The notes: a model not told the origin generated them from the sequence alone. Counted from the first letter of the stretch, positions 1 to 7,763 are shown. The stretch: DNA of 10,000 nt from Chloroflexota bacterium (GCA_020217065.1 JAIWOB010000009.1:1-10000), one strand, 5' to 3'. A program made the numbers and translations.

Positions 1-468
1 TCCGACCAATATCCTGTCATGGTCAACGACCTGCCAATCCCCGCTTCCAAAAAGCCGTCCGCCGTTTTCCTGCGCCTGGTCGATTCTTTCGACCTCTCCG
101 CCATCCAGCCCTACGACCCGCGCTTCCTTGCAGACTGGCCCGCCGAACTCTACGACGTGCCGATGGCGGACGCTTCGCTTGACGCCCGCAGCCAGGTTTA
201 CAAAAAATACAAGCGCGATTTGCCCTCTCTGGTCGGAGTCCATAACATCGTCAACACTTCATCCGCCAAACTGACGATTGATTCGTTCAAACTCAACCTG
301 CTGCCCGTATGGATGACTGAACTTCCCTTCGACGGGCGCAGCCATTTGGTGTTAATCAACGGTCAAAACGGCGCGGTTTCCAGCGATATTTCAGCGCCTT
401 CGGAACAAAAAGACAACGAAGAAGGCGGGCTGCTCGACTTTCTGGCGGATTTATTGGACGGCGACTAA
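1..468 (+). CDS. Conserved protein, C-terminal part (5' end outside window)
   Basis: The reading frame is open from base 1 and ends at TAA 466-468. About 155 residues are visible and the gene almost certainly starts upstream. The internal ATG at 19 has no ribosome binding site, so it is unlikely to be the true start. The end of the protein carries LLPVWMTELPFDG, then VLINGQNGAV, then an acidic tail (DNEEGGLLDFLADLLDGD). From memory, an LPVW...VINGQTG ending is typical of bacterial membrane-associated or TFIIB-type zinc-ribbon proteins common in Chloroflexota and Actinobacteria, where the cysteine-rich ribbon sits at the N terminus. That half is outside the window, so the zinc-ribbon assignment cannot be confirmed here. 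No catalytic motif is visible and the function is unknown. The gene converges with dnaE, with 9 bases between the stop codons and no clear terminator hairpin. Confidence 0.75.
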   Translation, partial: SDQYPVMVNDLPIPASKKPSAVFLRLVDSFDLSAIQPYDPRFLADWPAELYDVPMADASLDARSQVYKKYKRDLPSLVGVHNIVNTSSAKLTIDSFKLNLLPVWMTELPFDGRSHLVLINGQNGAVSSDISAPSEQKDNEEGGLLDFLADLLDGD

Positions 469-477
469 AGCCCCCGC

Positions 478-3400
478 CTATCGCTCCTCCCAATCCTGAG
501 AAAAGGCGATTTCCTCCACCCGCCAGTATTCCCCGCCCATTAACTTTTTGAGTTGGTCAAGCAGTTCGGGACAAACGCGGGTGGTATCGTTGGGAAAATC
601 AATCAGATAGCCGCGATTATTCTCGAAAATATGAAAACTGAATTTATCCCGTCCATGATGGCGGGTCAGGTTTCCGTACAAGGTCTTGATGCGGCGTTTA
701 TCGCGTTCATGGTCGCCGGTGGAGCGCAGGGTAATCGTCAACTGGCGCGGAGGACGTTCTTTGTCTTTATTTTCTTTCGCCAGCGGAACGTATAACGAAG
801 GCTGCGCGGGCGTTTCAATGCCCGCCAGCGCGGAGACGGCGCGGGTTATAAGCGGCGGGGTGACAGGCTCGTCCTTTTTGAACTTCGGCTCGGGCTTGGC
901 GGCAATCGCGGCGTCTTCGAAGGACGGCTGCCATTCCATGTCCCAGCCGTCAGGGAAGTTGTCGGGCGGCGGGGGCATCCCATCCATATCAACATCGGGG
1001 ATATAGGCGGGAGCCGCCTCCTTCACCTGTCGACTCGCCGCCTTTTTTACCGTCTGGCTGTCCGGCTCTTTGACGATTCGGCTTCCAGCGGAATTCAACG
1101 GTTTGACGGGCGCAGGCGGCGTCGGCGGAGCGTTGTCGGCAGGTTCATCCACAAGCGCAGACGTGACTTTAATATCGGTCTCGATTTCGTCCACAAGAAT
1201 CTTGGCGGGCGGGTTGGCGTTATCCACCTTGCCTTTGACCGCCACGATACGTCCAACCGTGGTCTTGCCGCTGAATTTTTCCCAGGTTTTCGGGAACATC
1301 ACCAGTTCGATAGTTCCCTGAATATCCTCGATGGTGACGAAGCCCATCGGCTTGCCCGTCTTGGTGGTGTATGGGCGCACCGCGGTAATCAACCCCGCCA
1401 CGCGCACCTTTTCCTCGTGCGCGGCTTCGGACAACTGCCCCGAAAAATAACTGACGATTTGCGCCAGCGTCGCCTGGTGTTCGTTGAGCGGATGGTCGGT
1501 GATGTACAAGCCGATGAGTTCCCGCTCCCAATTGAGCATTTCCCGCTTGTCCACATCCTTGACTTCGGGCAGGCGGATTTCCTCCACGATGCCTGTCGCC
1601 GCGCCGAAAAGACTCAACTGCCCCGCGTCGGCGGCTCGGAAGTGCGCGCCGCTGATTGCCGCAATGCGGTCAAGGGCGGCAAGCAGGGAAGCGCGATTGC
1701 CAAACGAATCCAAGGCTCCGACCTTGATAAGACATTCCAGCGAACGCTTGCCGACGGCGCGCAAGTCCACGCGGCGGGCGAAGTCGTTGAGGTCGGAGAA
1801 TTTGCCGTTGGCGATTCTCTCCTCGATGATGGGCTGAACGGAGTTTTGTCCCACATTTTTGATTGCCCCAAAACCGAAGCGGATGTGGGGTTTGCCTTCA
1901 ATATCCTCGATGCTGAAATCCCATTCGGAGGCGTTGACGTCCGGCGGCAAGACTGGCACGCCCATCGTCCGCGCATCCGCGATATAGTAGGCGACCTTCT
2001 CCGTCTGACTTGCCGAAGCCGACATCAGCGCGGTCATGTACTCGGCGGGGTAATGCGCTTTAAGATAGGCGGTCTGGACGGCGATGACGCCGTAATCTGC
2101 GGCGTGAGATTTGTTGAATCCATAACGCGCAAACTCTTCCCAATCCGAGTAAATCGCGTCGGCGATGGATTGTTCCATGCCCCTTTCCACCGCGCCTTTT
2201 ACAAACTTGGCGCGGTGCTTTTCGATTTCCTCTTTCTTTTTCTTGGAAATCGCCTTGCGAAGTTCGTCCGACTCGGAAGGGGTGTACCCCGCCAGTTCGA
2301 CGGCGGCGCGCATCAACTGTTCCTGATAGACGGGAATGCCGTAAGTATCCTGGAAAATGGGAGCCATCGAAGGGTGGCGGTATTCCACCTCCGCTTCGCC
2401 GTGCATCCGCGCGATGTAATCGGGGATGAACTGCATTGGACCCGGGCGATACAACGCCACCATGGCGATGATGTTTTCAAGCGTTTTGGGCTTCATCTGC
2501 ACCAGCCAGCGGGTCATCCCTCCGCCTTCAATTTGGAACAGCCCCGCCGTCTGCCCGCTGCCCATTAACTCAAAGGCTTTCGGGTCGTCCAGCGGAATAT
2601 TGTTCAGGTCCAGTTTGACGCCGTGCCGCTTTTCGATTAATTCGCAGGCGCGCGCCATCACCGTCAACGTGATGAGACCGAGGAAGTCCACCTTCAACAT
2701 CCCCAGAGAATCGAGAATGCCCATCTCGAACTGCGTCACCGATTTGATGGGCGTCTCTTCCGAGCCGGAGGTGGGACGGTGCAAAGGCAGGTATTCGACA
2801 ATCGGCTTATCGGAGATGACGACGCCCGCCGCATGCGTGCCGGCGTTGCGGACAGTTCCTTCCATCTTCGCCGCCAGGTCAATCACCTCGCGCATTTGCG
2901 GATTCTTTTCGTAGATTTCCTTAAATTCGGGAACCGCCAGGGCGTCTTCCATGGTGGTGTTGCGCCCTGAAACAAAGGGCACGAGTTTGGCGGTCTTATC
3001 CACCTCGGAAAGCGGGACCTCCATCACCCGCGCCACATCGCGGATGGCGGCTTTTGCGCCCATCGTGCCAAAGGTGATAATTTGCGCGACCTTATCAGAG
3101 CCGTATTTGTTCGAGCAGTATTGCAGCATTTCGTGGCGGCGGTCGTCGCGGAAGTCGAGGTCAATATCGGGCATCGAAACGCGCCCAGGGTTGAGAAAAC
3201 GCTCGAAGATGAGCGCATGTTTAAGCGGGTCAACCCGCGTGATGTCGAGGGTATAGGCGATGATGGAGCCAGCCGCCGAACCTCGGGCGTTGTACCAAAT
3301 GCCGTTTTCGCGGGCGAAGCGGCACAAGTCCCACACGATGAGGAAATACGAATCGAAGCCCATCTTATGAACGACGTTTAACTCGTACTCCAGCCTTTCT

Positions 3401-4356
3401 TGAACCTGTTGGCTGGTCGCTTCGCTTCCGTATTTTTGCCCCGCGCCAGCCTGGCACAGTTTGCGGAGATAGCTCTCCGCCGTTTCATTTTCAGGCACGG
3501 GAAATTCGGGCAGGTGATAACCTTTGAAACTCAAATCCACGTTGCAGCGTTCGGCGATAAGCAGGGTGTTGCTGAGCGCTTCGGGGATTTCCGCAAAAAT
3601 GCGGCGCATCTCTTCGGGCGAGCGCAGATAATACGAATCGTCGGTCATCCGCATCCGCTCAGGGTCGTTGAGCGTGGAGTTGGTTTGGATAGCGAGCAGG
3701 ATGTCCTGCAAGCGCGCGTCGTCCTGATTGATGTAATGCACGTCGTTCGTGGCGATATACCGCGCCGAATAACGCGCGCCTAATTCCAGGAGTTTCTTGT
3801 TGAGGTCGGTGATTTCCTTGATGTTGTGCTGCTGCAATTCGACAAAGAAACGGTCTTTGCCGAAAACTTCCTGATACCAGTCCCAGCGGCGGACCGCCTC
3901 CTGCGGATTCTCCTCCAAGAGCGCGCGCGGAATCTCGGCGGACATACAGCCCGAAGTGCAAATCAACCCTTCCGAATGGGCGGCGAGAAAATCGTGGTCA
4001 ATGCGCGGATAATAATAAAAACCCTCCATCTGCGCGGCGGAAGCAATCTTCAACAGATTGCGGTAACCCGTGTCGTTTTCCGCCAGCAAGAGCAGATGGG
4101 ATGAGGCGCGGTCAAGTTTGGAATCGCGGTCTCTCATGCCGCGCGCCGCCATATAGGTCTCCAAGCCGATGATGGGTTTCACGCCTTCGGCATGAGCGGT
4201 TTTATAAAAGTCAATCACGCCGAACATCGTCCCATGGTCGGTGATGGCGACGGCGTTCATGTTCATTTCTTTGACGCGTTTGATTAACTTCTTGATGTTC
4301 GAGAAGCCGTCAAGCAGAGAATATTCGGTGTGGACGTGAAGGTGGGCGAAAGACAT
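478..4356 (-). CDS. dnaE: DNA polymerase III subunit alpha (DnaE, PHP-containing)
   Basis: This is the replicative C-family DNA polymerase, 1292 residues, acting at the replication fork with the beta clamp and clamp loader. The PHP domain spans about 1-280. All nine residues that bind metal in M. tuberculosis DnaE1 have counterparts here: H7, H9, D16, H41, E66, H87, C137, D205 and H207. This suggests a working PHP 3'-5' proofreading exonuclease. The polymerase core has catalytic aspartates D397 and D399 (MPDIDLDF) and D557 (KVDFLG). A consensus clamp-binding peptide, QLSLF, lies at 913-917. An OB fold covers about 984-1065. A Pro/Ala/Lys-rich linker (about 1070-1200) leads to a small C-terminal domain (about 1203-1287) resembling the domain that contacts tau in other DnaE proteins. 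MSFAHLHVHTEYSLLDG is the usual family N terminus, so the start is firm even though no Shine-Dalgarno precedes it. The gene follows ilvE and has its own promoter. Confidence 0.98.
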   Translation of the reverse strand: MSFAHLHVHTEYSLLDGFSNIKKLIKRVKEMNMNAVAITDHGTMFGVIDFYKTAHAEGVKPIIGLETYMAARGMRDRDSKLDRASSHLLLLAENDTGYRNLLKIASAAQMEGFYYYPRIDHDFLAAHSEGLICTSGCMSAEIPRALLEENPQEAVRRWDWYQEVFGKDRFFVELQQHNIKEITDLNKKLLELGARYSARYIATNDVHYINQDDARLQDILLAIQTNSTLNDPERMRMTDDSYYLRSPEEMRRIFAEIPEALSNTLLIAERCNVDLSFKGYHLPEFPVPENETAESYLRKLCQAGAGQKYGSEATSQQVQERLEYELNVVHKMGFDSYFLIVWDLCRFARENGIWYNARGSAAGSIIAYTLDITRVDPLKHALIFERFLNPGRVSMPDIDLDFRDDRRHEMLQYCSNKYGSDKVAQIITFGTMGAKAAIRDVARVMEVPLSEVDKTAKLVPFVSGRNTTMEDALAVPEFKEIYEKNPQMREVIDLAAKMEGTVRNAGTHAAGVVISDKPIVEYLPLHRPTSGSEETPIKSVTQFEMGILDSLGMLKVDFLGLITLTVMARACELIEKRHGVKLDLNNIPLDDPKAFELMGSGQTAGLFQIEGGGMTRWLVQMKPKTLENIIAMVALYRPGPMQFIPDYIARMHGEAEVEYRHPSMAPIFQDTYGIPVYQEQLMRAAVELAGYTPSESDELRKAISKKKKEEIEKHRAKFVKGAVERGMEQSIADAIYSDWEEFARYGFNKSHAADYGVIAVQTAYLKAHYPAEYMTALMSASASQTEKVAYYIADARTMGVPVLPPDVNASEWDFSIEDIEGKPHIRFGFGAIKNVGQNSVQPIIEERIANGKFSDLNDFARRVDLRAVGKRSLECLIKVGALDSFGNRASLLAALDRIAAISGAHFRAADAGQLSLFGAATGIVEEIRLPEVKDVDKREMLNWERELIGLYITDHPLNEHQATLAQIVSYFSGQLSEAAHEEKVRVAGLITAVRPYTTKTGKPMGFVTIEDIQGTIELVMFPKTWEKFSGKTTVGRIVAVKGKVDNANPPAKILVDEIETDIKVTSALVDEPADNAPPTPPAPVKPLNSAGSRIVKEPDSQTVKKAASRQVKEAAPAYIPDVDMDGMPPPPDNFPDGWDMEWQPSFEDAAIAAKPEPKFKKDEPVTPPLITRAVSALAGIETPAQPSLYVPLAKENKDKERPPRQLTITLRSTGDHERDKRRIKTLYGNLTRHHGRDKFSFHIFENNRGYLIDFPNDTTRVCPELLDQLKKLMGGEYWRVEEIAFSQDWEER

Positions 4357-4372
4357 GAGAGGAGGCTGATGG

Positions 4373-4400
4373 TCTAATAGTCTAATAGTCTAATAGACTA
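4373..4400. repeat. Three tandem 8-bp repeats plus inverted repeat in dnaE leader
   Basis: TCTAATAG occurs three times in perfect tandem (4373-4380, 4381-4388, 4389-4396) and is followed by ACTA. The last copy creates a perfect inverted repeat, TAGTCTA-A-TAGACTA, at 4386-4400. It lies in the predicted 5' untranslated region of dnaE, 17 bases before the start codon. It may be an operator or a slippage-prone repeat, but the sequence does not show which. Confidence 0.85.
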
Positions 4401-4478
4401 ACGGGTTGGCGGTCGTTTTGACAGCGCGCCAGATTGACGATTTGGCTGTTGGGCGACGTAACGATAAGACTGTATCGC

Positions 4479-4484
4479 ATTATA
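4479..4484 (-). promoter_or_regulatory. Predicted -10 box of dnaE promoter
   Basis: The minus strand reads CGCTATAATGCG, a perfect TATAAT, in the ilvE-dnaE gap. No good -35 hexamer sits 16-18 bases upstream; the best alternatives are weak. The start point would fall near 4472 and give a leader of roughly 115 bases. The nearby ilvE promoter has the same TATAATGC core, which supports both calls. Confidence 0.55.
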
Positions 4485-4507
4485 GCGCGTATGTTCGAGG
4501 GCGTTCT

Positions 4508-4531
4508 TTAAAAAAACAAGCCGCTACGCTT
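4508..4531 (-). terminator. Weak candidate terminator at end of ilvE
   Basis: On the minus strand a short stem (AAGC with GCTT, plus one bulged pair) spans the ilvE stop codon and is followed by G and seven T residues (A run at 4510-4516). The stem is only 4-5 bp, so some or all transcripts may read through into dnaE. Confidence 0.3.
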
Positions 4532-5441
4532 CCACATTCCATTTCAAGTATTTCGGGTGTCTGGCGTGGACCACGTCGTCGAACAGGGCGCGCAATTTGG
4601 CGGTGAGCGGTCCCATGACGCCGCCGCCAATGGGACGGTAATCCACCCTGGTGGCGGCGACAATTTGGGCGGCGGTGCCGGTCATAAAGACTTCCTCCGC
4701 AAGAAAAACTTCGCTGCGGTCTATGGAGCGTTCCACAACTTCAACGCCCAATTCCTCCCGCGCCAGTTCAATGATTGAACGGCGGGTAATGCCTTCGAGG
4801 ATGTTGTCTGTCGGAGGCGGCGTAACCAGTTTCCCGTCCCGCACCATGAAGAAATTCATCGCCGAACCTTCGGAGACGTGACCGTCCTGGTCCAGCACGA
4901 TGGCTTCGTCAAAGCCGGCGCGGTTGGCGTCGGTCTTGATGAGCGCGGAGTTGGCGTACGCGCCCGAAATCTTTCCGCGCGCGGGAATGACGTTGTCGTC
5001 CACCCGCCGCCAGGAGGAAAAGGTCAGGTGAGCGTCCGAATCGTTCGCAAGGTATTTATCGAAAGCGGTGACGAACATACAGAAGTCGTCGCGCAGGTTA
5101 TGCAGGCGGACGCCAACGCCAAAATCCGCCTTGTAGATGGTGGGACGAAGGTAGACGTCCTCGCGCCAGTCGTCGGCGCGCAGCAATTCAATCGTCAAAT
5201 CTATCAGCGCCCGCTCGTCGTAGGGAATGGACATGGACATAATTTTCGCCGAGTCGAGCAAACGGCGGAAATGCTCGTAAGGGCGAAAGATAAAAAGGCG
5301 TTCCTTTTCCCCGCTCCAATAGGCGCGCATCCCGCTAAACACGGTTGTGCCGTACATAAAGCCATGCGCGGCGACGCTAATTTTCGCCTCCGCCAGCGGA
5401 ACAATCTTCCCCTCAAAAAAAGCGTGTTTCGACAAATCCAT
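4524..5441 (-). CDS. ilvE: Branched-chain amino acid aminotransferase
   Basis: This is a fold-type IV, PLP-dependent transaminase of 305 residues. It interconverts valine, leucine and isoleucine with their 2-oxo acids, using glutamate/2-oxoglutarate, in the cytoplasm. The PLP lysine is K157 in ARGKISGAY. E191 in SEGSAMNFF matches the cofactor-contacting glutamate of E. coli IlvE, and R99 in YLRP and MTGTAAQI at 253-260 are also family features. Length and order match the family. The start at 5441 is chosen because GGAGG (5448-5452) lies 6 bases upstream. A longer frame from ATG 5486 would begin inside the -10 box, upstream of the predicted transcription start. D-amino-acid transaminase and ADC lyase are relatives, but the SEGSAMN and MTGTAAQI motifs fit IlvE better. 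It is preceded by its own promoter and followed by dnaE. Confidence 0.93.
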   Translation of the reverse strand: MDLSKHAFFEGKIVPLAEAKISVAAHGFMYGTTVFSGMRAYWSGEKERLFIFRPYEHFRRLLDSAKIMSMSIPYDERALIDLTIELLRADDWREDVYLRPTIYKADFGVGVRLHNLRDDFCMFVTAFDKYLANDSDAHLTFSSWRRVDDNVIPARGKISGAYANSALIKTDANRAGFDEAIVLDQDGHVSEGSAMNFFMVRDGKLVTPPPTDNILEGITRRSIIELAREELGVEVVERSIDRSEVFLAEEVFMTGTAAQIVAATRVDYRPIGGGVMGPLTAKLRALFDDVVHARHPKYLKWNVEA

Positions 5442-5484
5442 AAGACGCCTCCGGTTTGAAGTTGGAAGGGAAAACTCCCCCGGC

Positions 5485-5512
5485 ATTATAACCGTCCCTG
5501 TAAGATAAACAA
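5485..5512 (-). promoter_or_regulatory. Predicted ilvE promoter
   Basis: The minus strand shows TTGTTT (5507-5512), a 16-base spacer and a perfect TATAAT (5485-5490). Transcription would start near 5478, giving a leader of about 37 bases before the ATG at 5441. The -35 element is part of the T-rich tail of the terminator that closes the upstream operon. Confidence 0.65.
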
Positions 5513-5547
5513 CCGTCCCGCAGGTTCGGCTTCAACCCGCGGGACGG
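5504..5547 (-). terminator. Intrinsic terminator after HAD gene
   Basis: A perfect 9-bp stem, CCGTCCCGC (5513-5521) with GCGGGACGG (5539-5547), is extended inside by GGTT/AACC after one mismatch, with a 7-base loop. On the minus strand it is followed by TTGTTTAT. It begins 19 bases after the HAD stop codon. The plus-strand side has no T run, so it acts on the minus strand. Confidence 0.8.
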
Positions 5548-5566
5548 CTTGGCGCGCGCCGCCAAT

Positions 5567-6172
5567 TTATTTTAACTTTAATACGCGATGCAAACGGTCG
5601 AGAGACTTTTCAGGATGGTCAAACAGAATGCCCATCATGCCGACTTTCTGGCAGCCGGTGATGTTTTCGGGAAAGTCGTCCACAAAGATGGCTTCACTCG
5701 CGCCGACTTTGGCTTGCTCCAGCGCAAGCCGATAGATTCGCTCCGAAGGTTTGACCGCGCCCACCTCCGCCGAAATGACGACTGTATCGAACAAGTCAAG
5801 CAATTTTTCTTTGGCGAGGAAACCGCGCAAGCCGTTCCAAGCGTTGGAAATCAGCCCAGTGTGGACGCTGCCGCGCAGGGAGCGAATATACTCAACAAGG
5901 TCGCGGTCAACGACGTCGCCGCCGAAGAACTGGTCGCGGAAGGGCTTGCTCTCTGCGGCGGGCAGATGGAAACGCTTCAACACGTTCGCCCAATGTTCCT
6001 CTTCGGTAATCTCGCCCAGCGCGGCGCGGCGCGCCGATTCGGAATTAAAAACCAGGCGCTCCATGTCTTCATAGTCCATGTTGAAACGTTCAGCCAGTTT
6101 CTGGCGCGGCGCTTGAAATTCGGTGCGCATCAGCACGCCGCCAAAATCGAAAAATACAGCGCAAATCGCCAT
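5567..6172 (-). CDS. HAD-superfamily hydrolase, subfamily IA (YihX-like)
   Basis: This is a 201-residue cytoplasmic haloacid dehalogenase-type hydrolase, probably a phosphatase of small phosphorylated metabolites; the substrate is unknown. All four HAD motifs are present: I, FFDFGGVL with nucleophile D9; II, LISN with S109; III, K141 in VKPSE; IV, FVDDFPEN with D165 and D166. Motif I has glycine (G11) where many members have the second aspartate of DxD. The same position is glycine in E. coli YihX (FDLGNV), an active sugar phosphatase, so this need not mean loss of function. The helical cap lies at about 15-95. The start is firm: its ATG shares one base with the preceding gene's stop (TAATG), and only a weak ribosome binding site is present, suggesting translational coupling. 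It ends with a strong terminator. Confidence 0.88.
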   Translation of the reverse strand: MAICAVFFDFGGVLMRTEFQAPRQKLAERFNMDYEDMERLVFNSESARRAALGEITEEEHWANVLKRFHLPAAESKPFRDQFFGGDVVDRDLVEYIRSLRGSVHTGLISNAWNGLRGFLAKEKLLDLFDTVVISAEVGAVKPSERIYRLALEQAKVGASEAIFVDDFPENITGCQKVGMMGILFDHPEKSLDRLHRVLKLK

Positions 6173-6681
6173 TACTGTTTCTTGGTTTTAGACGCGGAAG
6201 TCTTGGCGGCAGGCTTCTTCGCCTTTGGCGCGCTTGAAGTCTTAGGCGCGGACGCGGGCTTTTTTCCAGCGGAAGGCTTGGGCGCAGCGGACGGTTTCTT
6301 TGCCTTCGCGGGGACTGCGGCGGTTTTTTCAGCGCCCTTCTTTGCGGCGGGTTTCTTTTCGGCAGGCTGCTTCTTCTTCGCTGCGCTTTTCGCGGCTTTG
6401 GGCAGCGGCTCGGTCTTGAGCGCGGCGACGGCGGAGGTTTCCGCGCTGGGCGTAGGCGGCGGGGTTTCCTGCGGCGCGGAAGCCATTTCTTTGGCGGCTG
6501 CCTGCCAGTTGGGGAAGAATAATTCCATCCGCTGGCGCGAAATGGAATTGGCGCGGCGGCAGCGCGGACAGTGCGCGTCATAGTGGTTCTGATGTCGTTC
6601 ATTCATCGCAATAATCGCGTTCAACATCTCGGCGCGTCCCAGGGTAAACGGGGTCTGGCAATAGATACAGCGCAGGTTCAT
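6172..6681 (-). CDS. Zinc-ribbon protein with Lys/Ala/Pro-rich histone-like tail
   Basis: A 169-residue protein of unknown function. The N-terminal 75 residues hold a probable zinc site made of C5-x2-C8 and C38-x2-C41 (CIYC and CPRC). The rest, about 78-169, is low-complexity and disordered, rich in Lys, Ala and Pro with recurring AAKK/KPAA/APK units, and strongly basic, like histone H1 or the tails of some bacterial HU proteins. It could bind nucleic acid, but this is inferred from composition only. The start at 6681 is preferred: an AGGAAAGGAA stretch lies just upstream, the protein then begins MNLRCIYC, and an earlier in-frame ATG (6753) would lie upstream of the likely promoter. Its stop overlaps the HAD start by one base, so the two form an operon. 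No membrane segment or signal peptide is seen. Confidence 0.75.
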   Translation of the reverse strand: MNLRCIYCQTPFTLGRAEMLNAIIAMNERHQNHYDAHCPRCRRANSISRQRMELFFPNWQAAAKEMASAPQETPPPTPSAETSAVAALKTEPLPKAAKSAAKKKQPAEKKPAAKKGAEKTAAVPAKAKKPSAAPKPSAGKKPASAPKTSSAPKAKKPAAKTSASKTKKQ

Positions 6682-6718
6682 AAGAGAATTTCCTTTCCTG
6701 TCTTGCAAATATGCGTTG

Positions 6719-6724
6719 ATTCTA
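6719..6724 (-). promoter_or_regulatory. Tentative -10 box before zinc-ribbon gene
   Basis: TGTAGAAT on the minus strand contains TAGAAT, five of six matches, in the 80-base gap after the GNAT operon. No good -35 lies at the right distance. The same TGTAGAAT occurs in the stronger promoter at 9920-9948. Read-through from the GNAT operon is the alternative, since no terminator separates them. Confidence 0.35.
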
Positions 6725-6761
6725 CACTGAATTGACAAGCCGCGCGCATCCAACTTTTGGC

Positions 6762-7763
6762 TTAATCTTCGGCGCTGCGCCCAGGACGGAGTTCCTTTTC
6801 GTAGGTGGCAAACTCGCTGGCTACATACATTCCCGCCCGCTGATAGAGACGGGTTGCGCCGCTGGGGTTGGCTGAGTCGACGCCAAGCCCAATGACGGTC
6901 GCGCCGCGTTTATAAAATTCGCCAAAGGAATGCAGGAGCAGGGCAAGTCCCAACCCTCTCCTGCGCCACGGGCGGCGGACTCCCAGAGAGCCAATCCAAC
7001 CAATCCCCATGCGGAAGCGATTCTGCGAAAAACCGGCAACCTGCTCCCCGTCCCAAGCGACCATCCACAAACTTGGGTCGAAATCAGAACGCCCGAATTT
7101 GCGGTGAGACCACACTTCGTAAGAACTCTCGCGACTCCCCCAATGGTCGCGGAAGGCTTCGTTATCCGCCCGCCAAACGGCGACGGCATGTTCGTCCTTA
7201 ATAAAAGGACGCAATTCGACGCCTTCAGGAAAGGCGGCGGGCGCAGGGGGAGCGGTCAATTTGACTTCCATCCGCCAGTGATAGCGGACGGGGAAATACC
7301 CCTCGGACTTGAAAAGGTCGTGTCCCGCGCGGTCCTTGTTGTCAATCGTGTTGCGAATGAAAACGCGCAGGTCGGGCGCGGCGAGTTTCATTTCCTCACG
7401 AGCCCGCGATTCCACGGCTTGCAACATCGCCCTGCCGACGCCAAGTCCCTTGAACTGCGGATGAACGTAGCCGTCGGCTTGAAAGTCGTGATAGATGCCC
7501 TGCGGGTGGAAAAAGTCCTCGTACCCGACAATGCGCCCATCCTGCGTTTCAACCACAAAGGCGTCGCGTTCGATGTCAAAACCTTCGTTCTTCCAAGCAT
7601 TTTTCAATTCCTCGGCGGTCGTTGCAACTGTCACATCGCCGTCCGCCTCGCAGACCTCGTAGATGAGTTTCGCCACCGCATCCGCATCCGTCCAGCGGGT
7701 CAGACGCAGTTTCAAATCCTCCCTCAGCGTCGTCGAAGGGAGTGGGATTGAAGTTTGTTTCAC
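6762..7763 (-). CDS. Tandem GNAT acetyltransferase (two GNAT domains)
   Basis: This protein of 333 residues contains two GCN5-related acetyltransferase domains that use acetyl-CoA. Domain 1 spans about 18-168, with the pyrophosphate-binding loop KGLGVG at 105-110 and DLFKSEGY near 149-156. Domain 2 spans about 180-326, with RRRGLGLA at 267-274 and YQRAGM near 307-312. The two-domain layout resembles mycothiol synthase (MshD) and other tandem GNATs, but the substrate cannot be read from sequence. The start is GTG at 7763, which overlaps the upstream stop as GTGA and has GGAG 8 bases before it. An in-frame ATG at 7781 is possible, but its GGAGG is only one base away. It is the last gene of the four-gene GNAT operon. 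No terminator follows. Confidence 0.82.
   Translation of the reverse strand: MKQTSIPLPSTTLREDLKLRLTRWTDADAVAKLIYEVCEADGDVTVATTAEELKNAWKNEGFDIERDAFVVETQDGRIVGYEDFFHPQGIYHDFQADGYVHPQFKGLGVGRAMLQAVESRAREEMKLAAPDLRVFIRNTIDNKDRAGHDLFKSEGYFPVRYHWRMEVKLTAPPAPAAFPEGVELRPFIKDEHAVAVWRADNEAFRDHWGSRESSYEVWSHRKFGRSDFDPSLWMVAWDGEQVAGFSQNRFRMGIGWIGSLGVRRPWRRRGLGLALLLHSFGEFYKRGATVIGLGVDSANPSGATRLYQRAGMYVASEFATYEKELRPGRSAED

Noticed and set aside
424..478. Possible long-range pairing GGCGGG...CCCGCC between the convergent stop codons
   Set aside because: The arms are about 40 bases apart, one lies inside coding sequence, the match has unpaired bases and no T run follows on either strand, so it is not a convincing terminator.
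1417..2568. Long plus-strand open frame (383 codons) opposite dnaE
   Set aside because: It lies entirely antisense to a certain dnaE, has no ribosome binding site, and its Arg/His/Gly-rich, motif-free translation is typical of the opposite strand of GC-rich coding sequence.
4386..4400. Inverted repeat before dnaE as a terminator for ilvE
   Set aside because: It is AT-rich with a one-base centre, has no T run after it, and lies downstream of the predicted dnaE transcription start.
5588..6583. Plus-strand open frame of 331 codons over the HAD and zinc-ribbon genes
   Set aside because: Its Ala/Phe/Gly-rich stretch is simply the reverse complement of the Lys/Ala/Pro tail codons. Both minus-strand genes have better domain evidence.
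6090..6602. Arg/Pro-rich minus-strand frame of 170 codons
   Set aside because: It is an out-of-frame reading of the zinc-ribbon protein's low-complexity tail, with no ribosome binding site and no domain.
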